A stretch of DNA of 64,000 nt, from NCBI RefSeq assembly GCF_026625805.1, contig NZ_CP113064.1, forward strand, positions 2,082,657 through 2,146,656. Reading direction: 5' to 3'. The position numbers and the translations under genes were made by a program. How positions within the stretch are numbered: the stretch's first letter is position 1; every line of letters begins with the position of its first letter. The DNA is from Brevundimonas sp. SL130. Its GTDB lineage: Bacteria; Pseudomonadota; Alphaproteobacteria; Caulobacterales; Caulobacteraceae. Shown piece by piece: positions 56,019-64,000 of the stretch. The notes under the pieces were generated by a model. The model worked only from the letters and a program-made list of their open reading frames with translations. It was not told the origin of the DNA and did not search any database.

Positions 56019-57068
56019 ATGACGGCGCAGATCGAAATGGCGGTTCGGGGACCGGAAGCCTATTCTCTTGCGCGGGACGTCATCTCCGACATGGAGAAGG
56101 TCGGCGTCTGGCCGACCCCGCTGAATTTCGAGCTTTGGCTTCATTACCTCGGTGATCCCGAGGCTCCGCTGGGCCGTGAGATCAAGCGCCTGCTGTCCGA
56201 ATCGGTCGTCATCAACGACGAGACTGCGGAGCTGCTGGCCGCGGAATTCCTGCCGCGCAGCCGTCTGTCTGAAGATATCCGCGACGCCGGCGCCGTGCTG
56301 GATCGTGAACTGGCCAATGTCGCCGGCGCCATCGCCAAGGCCCACAAGACCCAGGCCGACTATGGCGAAACCCTGGTGGCCGCGTCCCAGACCATGGAGG
56401 CGGCCGAAGACGGCGCGCCCCTGAAGACCTTGGTCGGCGGTCTAACCGTCGCCACCAAACGGGTTCGGCGCGAAACCGCCATTCTCGAGAAACGCCTGGA
56501 AAGCTCCAACAAGGAAGTCGCCCGGCTGCGCGAACACCTGGAACAGGTCCGCCGCGACGCCATGACCGACGCCCTGACCAATCTGGCCAACCGCAAGGCC
56601 TTCGACGAGCGGCTTGAACGGGTCTGCGACGGCGACGCCCATGCGCCCCTGACCCTGGCGATCCTCGACATCGATCACTTCAAGCGCTTCAACGACACCT
56701 GGGGCCACCAGACCGGCGACCAGGTCCTGCGCTACGTCTCCACGATCCTATCGCGCGTCTGTAGCGGCAATCGCTTCGTCGCCCGTTTCGGCGGCGAAGA
56801 GTTCGCGATCATCTTCCCCGGCGAGAAGGCCGGCGCCGTAAACATGGCGCTGGAGACCATCTTGGAAGAGGTTTCGTCGCGCTCACTGCGCCGCCGCTCG
56901 ACCAACGACGACCTCGGCGCCGTCACCCTGTCCGCAGGCTTCGCCGAACATGTGTCCGGCGAGACCGCCTCCAGCCTGCTGGAACGCGCCGACGCGGCCC
57001 TTTACGCATCCAAGCACGCAGGTCGCAATCGGGTCACCAGCGCGATTGCGCTCGAGAACGCCGCCTAA
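56019..57068 (+). CDS. Diguanylate cyclase (GGDEF domain)
   Basis: The 349-residue soluble protein has an N-terminal helical sensor part (to ~150) with a coiled coil (RRETAILEKRLESSNKEVARLREHLEQVRRD). It is followed by a GGDEF domain from MTDALTNLANRKAF to the C-terminus. The signature is FGGEEFAIIFPGEKAG, intact for c-di-GMP synthesis. The inhibitory RxxD site expected a few residues before it is not present (SGNR in that place), so product inhibition through this site is unlikely. The coiled coil immediately before the catalytic domain recalls Caulobacter DgcB, but orthology is unproven. Confidence 0.92.
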   Translation: MTAQIEMAVRGPEAYSLARDVISDMEKVGVWPTPLNFELWLHYLGDPEAPLGREIKRLLSESVVINDETAELLAAEFLPRSRLSEDIRDAGAVLDRELANVAGAIAKAHKTQADYGETLVAASQTMEAAEDGAPLKTLVGGLTVATKRVRRETAILEKRLESSNKEVARLREHLEQVRRDAMTDALTNLANRKAFDERLERVCDGDAHAPLTLAILDIDHFKRFNDTWGHQTGDQVLRYVSTILSRVCSGNRFVARFGGEEFAIIFPGEKAGAVNMALETILEEVSSRSLRRRSTNDDLGAVTLSAGFAEHVSGETASSLLERADAALYASKHAGRNRVTSAIALENAA

Positions 57069-57106
57069 ACGCCTGACACGGTCGAGCTTTCTGCCATAGT
57101 CGGCCG

Positions 57107-57856
57107 ATGCGCAGCTTCACCTTCAATATCGCCTACTGGATCCTTTCGATCGGCTACGGCCTGACGGCGGCTTTCGCCGCCCTCGCGCCTGGACGCGGTC
57201 CGACCAGCCGGGTGATCCGCGCCTATGTCAGGCGCATGGTCCAGGCCATGGCTGTCTTCGCCGGCATCCGACTGGACGTGCGCGGCAAGGACCGCCTGCC
57301 CGACGGCGCCTTCATCATCGCTTCAAAGCATCAGAGCTGGGGCGACGGCTTCGCCACCTACGATCAGTTCGACGACCTGGCCTTCGTCACCGGCGACCAT
57401 CTGGAGAAGTTTCCGCTGCTGGGCGGGGTGCTGAAAAAACTGGGCGCCATCGTGGTCAACAGCTGCGGCGGCCACGAAGCCCGACAGGCCCTGGCCACCC
57501 GCGCCGCCGAGGCCAAGGCGGAGAACCGCAAGATCCTGATCTATCCCGAAGGCCATCTGGCCGCGGTCGGGCAGAAATACCGCTACCGCTCCGGCGTCTG
57601 GCACATGTACCGCGACTTCGACATGCCGGTCGTGCCCCTGGCCACCAACCTCGGCCTGTTCTGGCCCGAGGAGAAGTACGAGAAACACCCGGGCACGGCC
57701 ACGCTGGAGTTCCTGGAGCCCATCCCCGTAGGCCTGCCCAAGGACGAGTTTCTGGCGCGGCTCGAAGCCGTGGTCGAGACCCGCACGGCCGAGCTGATCG
57801 CCGAGGCCACGGGACAGCCGATCACCCCGGCCGTTCTGGTGGATGCGCCTGTTTAA
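57107..57856 (+). CDS. plsC: 1-acyl-sn-glycerol-3-phosphate acyltransferase family protein
   Basis: The 249-residue membrane-associated acyltransferase has an N-terminal hydrophobic segment and the H-x4-D catalytic motif in SKHQSWGDGF. The second motif reads YPEGHLAAVG rather than the common EGTR form, and VVPLATNLGLFWP completes the site. It would acylate lysophosphatidate or a related lysolipid. Stop codons overlap those of the convergent sufA by four bases. Confidence 0.9.
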   Translation: MRSFTFNIAYWILSIGYGLTAAFAALAPGRGPTSRVIRAYVRRMVQAMAVFAGIRLDVRGKDRLPDGAFIIASKHQSWGDGFATYDQFDDLAFVTGDHLEKFPLLGGVLKKLGAIVVNSCGGHEARQALATRAAEAKAENRKILIYPEGHLAAVGQKYRYRSGVWHMYRDFDMPVVPLATNLGLFWPEEKYEKHPGTATLEFLEPIPVGLPKDEFLARLEAVVETRTAELIAEATGQPITPAVLVDAPV

Positions 57857-58239
57857 CCCGCCGCCGGCACGATGGTGACGCTCTCGCCGCAGCCGCAGGC
57901 GTCGGTCTGGTTCGGATTGTTGAACACGAACTTGGACGCAAGCCGGGTCGTCTCGTAGTCGATTTCGGTGCCGATCAGGAACAGCACGGCCTTGGGCTCG
58001 ATCAGGATAGTGACGCCCTTGTCCTCGACCACCTCGTCCATCGGGCCGATCGCGTCGGCATAGGCGAAGGTGTACTCCTGCCCGGCGCAACCGCCGTTCT
58101 TCACACCGATCCTTAGACCGATGTGGTCGTTCTCGGCATTGTCCAGGATCTCGCGCACGCGTTCGGCGGCGGCGTCTGTCAGGGTCACGGCCTTGGGACG
58201 CGGGCGGCGGGGACGGGATGTGGCCTGGAGTTCGGTCAT
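57853..58239 (-). CDS. sufA: Iron-sulfur carrier SufA (A-type, HesB/IscA family)
   Basis: The 128-residue protein carries the three conserved cysteines: one in VKNGGCAGQEYTF and two in ACGCGESVTI. After a basic N-terminal extension the core begins VTLTDAAAERVREIL. It receives clusters from SufBCD and passes them to apoproteins. It is last in the suf operon, 13 bp after sufT. Confidence 0.93.
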   Translation of the reverse strand: MTELQATSRPRRPRPKAVTLTDAAAERVREILDNAENDHIGLRIGVKNGGCAGQEYTFAYADAIGPMDEVVEDKGVTILIEPKAVLFLIGTEIDYETTRLASKFVFNNPNQTDACGCGESVTIVPAAG

Positions 58240-58252
58240 TTGAATATCCCCG

Positions 58253-58642
58253 TCAGAACATGTTGAGCGCGAGCTTGGCCTCGTCGCTCATCTTCGAGGA
58301 ATCCCAAGGCGGGTCGAACACCAGATTGGCCTTGGCGCTGCGCACCCCCTCGACCTTCTCGACCGCCGTCTCGACCCAGCCCGGCATCTCGCCGGCGACG
58401 GGGCATCCGGGGGCCGTCAGGGTCATGTCCACCACCACGTCGCGGTCGTCTGACACATCAACCCGGTAGATCAGGCCCAGTTCATAGATATCGACGGGGA
58501 TTTCCGGATCATAGACCGACTTCAGGGCCTCGATCAGGTTCTCGGTCAGGGTGTCCAGCTCGGCCTGCGACAGGGCGCTCTTCTGGGGTTCGTCCCAGGC
58601 GTCCGTGAAGGCGTCGCTGTCTTGAATGGTGTCGTCTGTCAT
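58253..58642 (-). CDS. sufT: SUF system maturation protein SufT (DUF59/MIP18 family)
   Basis: The 129-residue protein has an acidic N-terminal extension, then the DUF59 core: LIEALKSVYDPEIPVDIYELGLIYRVDV and MTLTAPGCPVAGEMPGWVETAVEKV, with the conserved cysteine in APGCP. SufT helps maturation of Fe-S proteins. It lies four bases downstream of sufS. Confidence 0.92.
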   Translation of the reverse strand: MTDDTIQDSDAFTDAWDEPQKSALSQAELDTLTENLIEALKSVYDPEIPVDIYELGLIYRVDVSDDRDVVVDMTLTAPGCPVAGEMPGWVETAVEKVEGVRSAKANLVFDPPWDSSKMSDEAKLALNMF

Positions 58643-58646
58643 CAGC

Positions 58647-59942
58647 TTACACGAAGAAGTTCCGCGCCTTGATCAGCGCGTCCACGAAGGCGTCGGCATC
58701 CTCCACGGTGTTATATAGGGCGAAGGAGGCGCGGGTGCTCGACGTCACCCCCATTCTTTTCGACAACGGCTCGGCGCAGTGCAGTCCGGCCCGCACGGCC
58801 ACGCCGTAACGGTCCATGATCTGGGCGACGTCATGGGCGTGGGCGCCCTCGACGGCGAAGGTCAGGATCGCGCCCTTCCCTTCCGCCTGCCCCAGGATCC
58901 GCAGCCAGTTCTGACCCTGAAGGCGATCAATGGCGTGCTGGTAAAGGGCATGCTCATGCGCCTGAACCGCCGCCCGGTCGTATTGCGCCAGCCATTCCAG
59001 CGCCACGCCCAGGCCGATGGCCTCCAGGATCGGCGGCGTCCCCGCCTCGAACCGATGCGGCGGCTTGGCGTAGGTCACGCGGTCCTGTTCGACCGTCTCG
59101 ATCATCTCGCCCCCGCCCTGATAGGGCGGCAGAGCCTCCAGCGCCTCGGCCTTGCCATACAGGACGCCGATGCCGGTCGGGGCGAACAGCTTGTGGCCGG
59201 TCAGGACATAGAAGTCGCAACCGATGGCCTGCACGTCCGGCGTCGCATGGACCGCGCCCTGGCACCCGTCGATCAGCACCTGAGCACCGGCCGCATGCGC
59301 CAGTCGCGTGATCTCGGCCACCGGATTGATGGTGCCGAGCACGTTCGACATATGGGTGACCGCGACCATGCGCGTCTTCGGCGACAGCAGGTCCGCGTAA
59401 GCCGCCATGTCCAGCGACCCGTCGTCCAGCACCGGGATCCATTTGAGCACCGCCCCGCGTCGCTCGCGCAGCAGGTGCCAGGGCACTATGTTGGAATGGT
59501 GCTCCATCTCCGAGACGATGATCTCATCACCCGGCTGGATGGACAGGCCCAGCCCGTTGGCCACCAGGTTGATCGCCTCGGTGCCGCCCTTGGTCCAGAC
59601 GACCTGTTCGGGGCTTTCGGCGTTCAGGAAGCGGGCGACGATCTCCCGCGCCTTCTCGAACGCCTCGGTCGCCTCGTTCGACAGGGTGTGCAGGCCGCGG
59701 TGGACGTTGGCGTAGCCGCCCTCCATCGTCGCTGTCAGGGCGTCGATCACCGCGCGCGGCTTCTGCGCCGAGGCCGCATTGTCCAGATAGACCAGCGGCT
59801 TGCCGTTCACCGACCGCGACAGGATCGGGAACTGCGCTCGCACGGCATAGGGATCAAATCCTCCCCCCTTGGGGGAGGTGGCGCGGCGCTCTTGCGCCGC
59901 GACGGAGGGGGCAAGATCAGTCACAACCGAGCCGTCAGCCAT
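58647..59942 (-). CDS. sufS: Cysteine desulfurase SufS
   Basis: The 431-residue PLP enzyme provides sulfur from cysteine. The conserved part begins at FDPYAVRAQFPILSRSVNGKPLVYLDNAASAQKP. Schiff-base Lys is in FYVLTGHKLFAPTGIG, and the reactive Cys in VRAGLHCAEPLSKRMG. The first ~28 residues are unusual: residues 12-28 are encoded by a palindromic repeat (see 59860-59913). No other start fits, so translation appears to run through the repeat. The start overlaps sufD by 22 bases. Confidence 0.94.
   Translation of the reverse strand: MADGSVVTDLAPSVAAQERRATSPKGGGFDPYAVRAQFPILSRSVNGKPLVYLDNAASAQKPRAVIDALTATMEGGYANVHRGLHTLSNEATEAFEKAREIVARFLNAESPEQVVWTKGGTEAINLVANGLGLSIQPGDEIIVSEMEHHSNIVPWHLLRERRGAVLKWIPVLDDGSLDMAAYADLLSPKTRMVAVTHMSNVLGTINPVAEITRLAHAAGAQVLIDGCQGAVHATPDVQAIGCDFYVLTGHKLFAPTGIGVLYGKAEALEALPPYQGGGEMIETVEQDRVTYAKPPHRFEAGTPPILEAIGLGVALEWLAQYDRAAVQAHEHALYQHAIDRLQGQNWLRILGQAEGKGAILTFAVEGAHAHDVAQIMDRYGVAVRAGLHCAEPLSKRMGVTSSTRASFALYNTVEDADAFVDALIKARNFFV
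59860..59913. repeat. Palindromic repeat inside the sufS coding sequence
   Basis: Two adjacent stems (cctcccccc/gggggagg at 59860-59878 and cgcggcg/cgccgcg at 59882-59888/59895-59901) followed by gacggaggggg form the kind of GC-rich palindromic repeat usually found between alphaproteobacterial genes. Here it codes for residues ~12-28 of SufS (SVAAQERRATSPKGGG region). Confidence 0.75.
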
Positions 59943-60943
59943 TCTCGCGCCACCTCTCTCGCGCCCTCATGTTCGATCCGGTCGATGACCTCGATCAGGA
60001 AGGCCTGGGTCAGCAGGGCGCGGGCTTCCTCGGCCGGAATGCCGCGCTGCTCCATGTAGAACAGGGCGCTCTCGTCCAGCGTCCCCACCGTATTGCCATG
60101 CGCGCACTGCACGTCGTCGGCATAGATGATCAGTTCCGGCTTGGCGTCGATCTCGGCCCGTTCGCTGGCGATCAGGGCGTGGTGCCCCATCCGCGCGTCC
60201 GTGCCGTCGGCCCCGCGCTCGACCACGATCTTGCCCTGAAAGACGCCGCGCGCCGTATCGCGGGCCACGCCCTTGATCAGTTGCGAGGTCGCGCCGTCGT
60301 GCTCAACGTGGCGAACCACGCTGGTCAGGTCCGCGTGGCGCGATCCGTTCAGCAGATACAGCCCGTCGGCCTGGACCTGCGCGCCTTGGGCATGGTGGCT
60401 GATCAGCGTCTCGATCCGTTGCAGCTTGGCCCCGGTCGTGACGATGGTCTGGCGATAGACGCCTCCGGCCTCGACCTTCACATGGGCTTCGGCGATGGAA
60501 ATCGCGTCTTCCGGCTCCTCGACCAGGACGACGCGCGTCACCTCAGCCCCGGCCGCCACGTCCAGCTCCAGCGTATTATGAGCGACATAGGCCGAGCCGG
60601 CGCCCTCATGCGTCTCCAGCAATAACAGTTTGGCGCCCGCCCGCGCCGCCACCCGCGCGCTCGCCGTGTGGCCCGTGCCGACGGCGTCAGAGATGTAGCG
60701 CAGCCGCAGCGTCTGCTCGCCCGAGGCGATGAAGTCGGTCACGCCCACCGGTCGCCCATTGGCGAAGACGATGGCGTCTCCACCCAGGGCGTAAAACGGC
60801 CCCGGCGCGCCCACAGCCGCCGTGCCCGACAGCGCGGGCGCCTCACGCAGATGACGCTTCAGGTCGCTGTATTTCCACGCCTCATCTCGCCGCGACGGGA
60901 ATGTGGCGGCGTCGGTCAGGTCGATGGCGAAGGCCGCGCTCAC
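59921..60943 (-). CDS. sufD: Fe-S cluster assembly protein SufD
   Basis: The 340-residue scaffold subunit has the right-handed beta-helix core common to SufB and SufD. RRDEAWKYSDLKRHL near the N-terminus and VQCAHGNTVGTLDESALFYMEQRGI near the C-terminus are diagnostic, the latter with the Cys-His pair facing SufB. It forms SufBC2D. It overlaps sufC by four bases and sufS by 22. Confidence 0.94.
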   Translation of the reverse strand: MSAAFAIDLTDAATFPSRRDEAWKYSDLKRHLREAPALSGTAAVGAPGPFYALGGDAIVFANGRPVGVTDFIASGEQTLRLRYISDAVGTGHTASARVAARAGAKLLLLETHEGAGSAYVAHNTLELDVAAGAEVTRVVLVEEPEDAISIAEAHVKVEAGGVYRQTIVTTGAKLQRIETLISHHAQGAQVQADGLYLLNGSRHADLTSVVRHVEHDGATSQLIKGVARDTARGVFQGKIVVERGADGTDARMGHHALIASERAEIDAKPELIIYADDVQCAHGNTVGTLDESALFYMEQRGIPAEEARALLTQAFLIEVIDRIEHEGAREVAREWLTARL

Positions 60944-61701
60944 GCCGCGCCCTCAAGCACCGGCGGCAGGTATTTGTCATACCCCTCCGCCTCCAGCTGC
61001 AACGCCAGCTCCGGCCCGCCCGAGGCCACGATCCGGCCGCCGGCCAACACATGGACCCGGTCCGGTTTGATATAGTCCAGCAGCCGCTGATAGTGGGTGA
61101 TGACCAGCATGGCTCGGTCCGGGCGGCGCAGGGCGTTCACCCCCTCCGACACGATCCGCAAGGCGTCGATGTCCAGGCCGGAATCGGTCTCGTCGAGGAT
61201 CAGCAGCGACGGCTCCAGCAGGGCCATCTGCAGGATCTCCATCCGTTTCTTCTCGCCGCCGGAGAAGCCGACGTTCAGCGGCCGTTTCAGCATGTCGAAG
61301 TCCATCTTCAGCGCCTTGGACGCCTCGCGGACCAGCTTCAGGAAGGCCGGCGCCGCCACCTCCTCCTCGCCCCGCGCACGCTTCTGGGCGTTCAGCGCCG
61401 TCCGCACAAAGGTCAGGGCCGGCACGCCGGGGATTTCAATCGGATACTGGAAGGACAGGAAGACGCCCTTGGCCGCGCGTTCGGCCGGGTCCAGCGCCAG
61501 CAGGTCCTCGCCCGCCCATTCGACCGCGCCCTCGGTCGCCTCATAGCCCGGCCGGCCCGACAGGGCGTAACCCAGCGTCGACTTCCCGGCCCCGTTCGGC
61601 CCCATGATGGCGTGCACCTCGCCGGCCGGAACGTCGAGCGTCAGCCCCTTGAGGATCGGCTTTTCGCCGACGGAGACGTGGAGGTTGGAAATGGAGAGCA
61701 T
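60940..61701 (-). CDS. sufC: Fe-S cluster assembly ATPase SufC
   Basis: The 253-residue ABC ATPase powers SufBCD. Walker A MGPNGAGKSTLGYAL, Q-loop LSFQYP, signature VGFSGGEKKRMEIL and Walker B SLLILDETDSGLD are intact. The ATG at 61701 is chosen; a TTG two codons upstream is in frame. The start lies six bases from the end of a toxin gene, and no Shine-Dalgarno is obvious. A diverged copy of its first 34 codons lies at 62324-62425, beyond the toxin-antitoxin pair. Confidence 0.95.
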   Translation of the reverse strand: MLSISNLHVSVGEKPILKGLTLDVPAGEVHAIMGPNGAGKSTLGYALSGRPGYEATEGAVEWAGEDLLALDPAERAAKGVFLSFQYPIEIPGVPALTFVRTALNAQKRARGEEEVAAPAFLKLVREASKALKMDFDMLKRPLNVGFSGGEKKRMEILQMALLEPSLLILDETDSGLDIDALRIVSEGVNALRRPDRAMLVITHYQRLLDYIKPDRVHVLAGGRIVASGGPELALQLEAEGYDKYLPPVLEGAA

Positions 61702-61707
61702 GTTCAA

Positions 61708-62010
61708 TCAGTCGTTCGGAGTGGGATGAACGGCGCTCAAATCCTGTCGAGCGTCGTAGAAAGCGATGATGCGAATGCCGTCCGGGCGTTCGCGATAGAC
61801 GATGATCTTCTTCCAGTCGGCTGCGCTCCATTCGAGAAGCCCAGGCCAGCGGGACAGATGACCTTGATGAGGATACTCGGCCAGACGCCAGAGCGTGGCT
61901 TTGATCTCCGTTTCCGCCTTGTCCGCAATTGCATGACCGTGCGCGTCAAGATGATCGAGGAAATCGGAGAAGGCCGTCAGCGCGGGCTCAGACCATTCGA
62001 AATCCTTCAC
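61708..62010 (-). CDS. ParE/RelE-superfamily toxin
   Basis: The 100-residue protein reads FEWSEPALTAFSDFLDHLDAHG, TLWRLAEYPHQGHLSRWPGLLEWSAADWKKIIVYRERPDGIRIIAFYDARQDL. These are the helical hairpin and beta-sheet features of ParE/RelE toxins, though the target (gyrase or ribosome) is not clear. Its GTG start overlaps the antitoxin stop (GTGA). It sits inside the suf operon in the same orientation, directly before sufC. G+C is lower than in suf genes. Confidence 0.87.
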   Translation of the reverse strand: MKDFEWSEPALTAFSDFLDHLDAHGHAIADKAETEIKATLWRLAEYPHQGHLSRWPGLLEWSAADWKKIIVYRERPDGIRIIAFYDARQDLSAVHPTPND

Positions 62011-62267
62011 CGCGTACGACGCGCCGCAAGCCGGGCCTCCGCCTCCGCGTTTGAAATGATCCGCCCCTCGCGCTCCGCGGCCAGTCCCGCCTCGATCTGC
62101 GCGATCTGATCCGCCGATAACGGCGAGCCACGGTGAACCTCTTTGTCCATGATGAAACCTTCGGCAGCCGAGGCGATAAATTCGCCGACCGGCATCCCGA
62201 TCTCGGCCGCCGCACGCTTCAAGCGATCAGCAGTGTCTTCACGGAAAGGAACGGCAATCGTTTCCAT
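62007..62267 (-). CDS. Antitoxin, ParD-like (ribbon-helix-helix)
   Basis: The 86-residue protein begins METIAVPFREDTADRLKRAAAEIGMPVGEFIASAAEGF, the beta strand plus helices of a ribbon-helix-helix DNA-binding domain. It ends in a Glu/Ala/Arg-rich toxin-binding tail (IEAGLAAEREGRIISNAEAEARLAARR). GAGG lies eight bases before the ATG at 62267. That A is also the last base of the stop codon of the truncated sufC copy (TGATG), so the antitoxin is coupled to it. Confidence 0.85.
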   Translation of the reverse strand: METIAVPFREDTADRLKRAAAEIGMPVGEFIASAAEGFIMDKEVHRGSPLSADQIAQIEAGLAAEREGRIISNAEAEARLAARRTR

Positions 62268-62425
62268 CAGAATGTCCTCGACAATCGGATCAGACCCGAT
62301 TTCTCGATAATACCACGACCCAGCCCCTTGATGGCGTGCACCACGGCCGCCGGGACGGCGAGCGTTAGACCCTTCAGAATCGGTTTTTCGCCGCCGGAGT
62401 CGTGGAGGTTGGAGATGTGGAGCAT
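62267..62425 (-). pseudogene. Truncated, diverged copy of the sufC 5' end
   Basis: From an ATG at 62425 the frame reads MLHISNLHDSGGEKPILKGL and on to VVHAIKG. This mirrors SufC residues 1-34 (MLSISNLHVSVGEKPILKGL) before diverging into 18 unrelated residues and a TGA at 62269-62267. Aligned by eye to 61601-61701, about 85 of 101 bases match without gaps. The Walker A motif is lost, so no ATPase can result. It follows the small membrane-protein gene and leads directly into the antitoxin. Confidence 0.88.
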
Positions 62426-62430
62426 ATTTC

Positions 62431-62660
62431 TCACAGATCCGATCGGGTGGACACAAAGCCGTTGTAGATGATCATCGCGACCACCAATCCGCCGAGAATG
62501 GCCTGACCAATCAGTCGGTGACCGTTGGACATCATGACGAGTCCGACCGCTAAAACGGCAATGAAGATGATCAAGCCGACAAGAGCGAAACGTCGCGCTT
62601 TTGGCCCCTTCGGGTAGAAGCCGGATGGTCGCCGTTTGAAGAATCGTTCGTGGAAGCTCG

Positions 62661-62664
<4 letters not shown>
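62431..62664 (-). CDS. Small two-helix membrane protein in the suf operon
   Basis: A 77-residue protein with a basic N-terminus ([25 protein letters not shown]), two hydrophobic helices (about 27-45, [19 protein letters not shown], and about 51-70) and a short polar end. No family recognised. The ATG at 62664 overlaps the sufB stop by four bases, so it is coupled to sufB. G+C is lower than in suf genes. Whether it belongs to Fe-S assembly or arrived with the neighbouring insertion is open. Confidence 0.72.

Positions 62665-64000
<1,336 letters not shown>

Overview
The window reads as a stretch of chromosome from a high-G+C alphaproteobacterium, most likely a Caulobacterales member close to Brevundimonas or Caulobacter (inferred). 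Supporting signs are the codon use (G or C at nearly every third position), the GTTC-N7-GTTC type LexA box, a bactofilin next to an M23 endopeptidase, a SUF-only iron-sulfur operon, the imuA-imuB-dnaE2 mutagenesis cassette, and kdsA/hldED lipopolysaccharide-core genes. No rRNA, tRNA or CRISPR was seen.

Layout. 1-1.05 kb: remnants of an IS630-type and an IS5-type element, then a GyrI-like gene. 1.1-4 kb: nnrD, divergent from glnB-glnA, which ends in a clear terminator. 4-7 kb: a DUF6065 gene, the tatA-tatB-tatC operon and a small membrane protein whose first helix looks like TatA. 7-14.9 kb: rnhA, an MFS exporter, nfeD-stomatin, and the kdsA-hldE-hldD-DUF3089 core-sugar operon. 15-25.7 kb: photolyase, cyclopropane synthase, sulfurtransferase, DAACS symporter, orphan amino-acid binding protein, metC, an O-antigen-ligase-like membrane protein and parE. 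26-31.8 kb: a hypothetical gene, an FAD oxidoreductase, a DUF1343/NamZ muramidase, a DOMON-like gene, then tyrS-bcp behind a candidate tyrosine leader-peptide attenuator. 32-38 kb: M23 endopeptidase-bactofilin, prfB with its programmed +1 frameshift, PBP1A and ohr. 38-45 kb: cobS, a low-G+C three-gene higBA island, a frameshifted hybrid histidine kinase, a 0.9-kb gene-free block of repeats and nested hairpins, and a cNMP-binding patatin. 45-54 kb: pepP, prmA, a Lys/Ala/Pro-rich protein and the SOS cassette. 54-64 kb: an RNA helicase, a diguanylate cyclase, a PlsC-like acyltransferase and the suf operon (sufB ... sufC-sufD-sufS-sufT-sufA), which a toxin-antitoxin pair interrupts.

Themes. Much of the window is envelope biology: LPS core, peptidoglycan synthesis and editing, bactofilin, Tat export and phospholipid modification. 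The rest is core metabolism (nitrogen control, Fe-S assembly), genome maintenance (photolyase, Topo IV, ImuABC) and scattered accessory DNA marked by lower G+C. The items most worth following are: (1) the suf operon, where a toxin-antitoxin module lies between an intact sufC and a diverged ~100-bp copy of the sufC 5' end; (2) a leaderless-looking 15-codon ORF with tandem Tyr codons and alternative hairpins just before tyrS; (3) the series of hairpins at 42.7-43.1 kb; (4) a palindromic repeat embedded in the coding 5' end of sufS; (5) the higBA-plus-membrane-protein island directly after cobS, where cobT would be expected.
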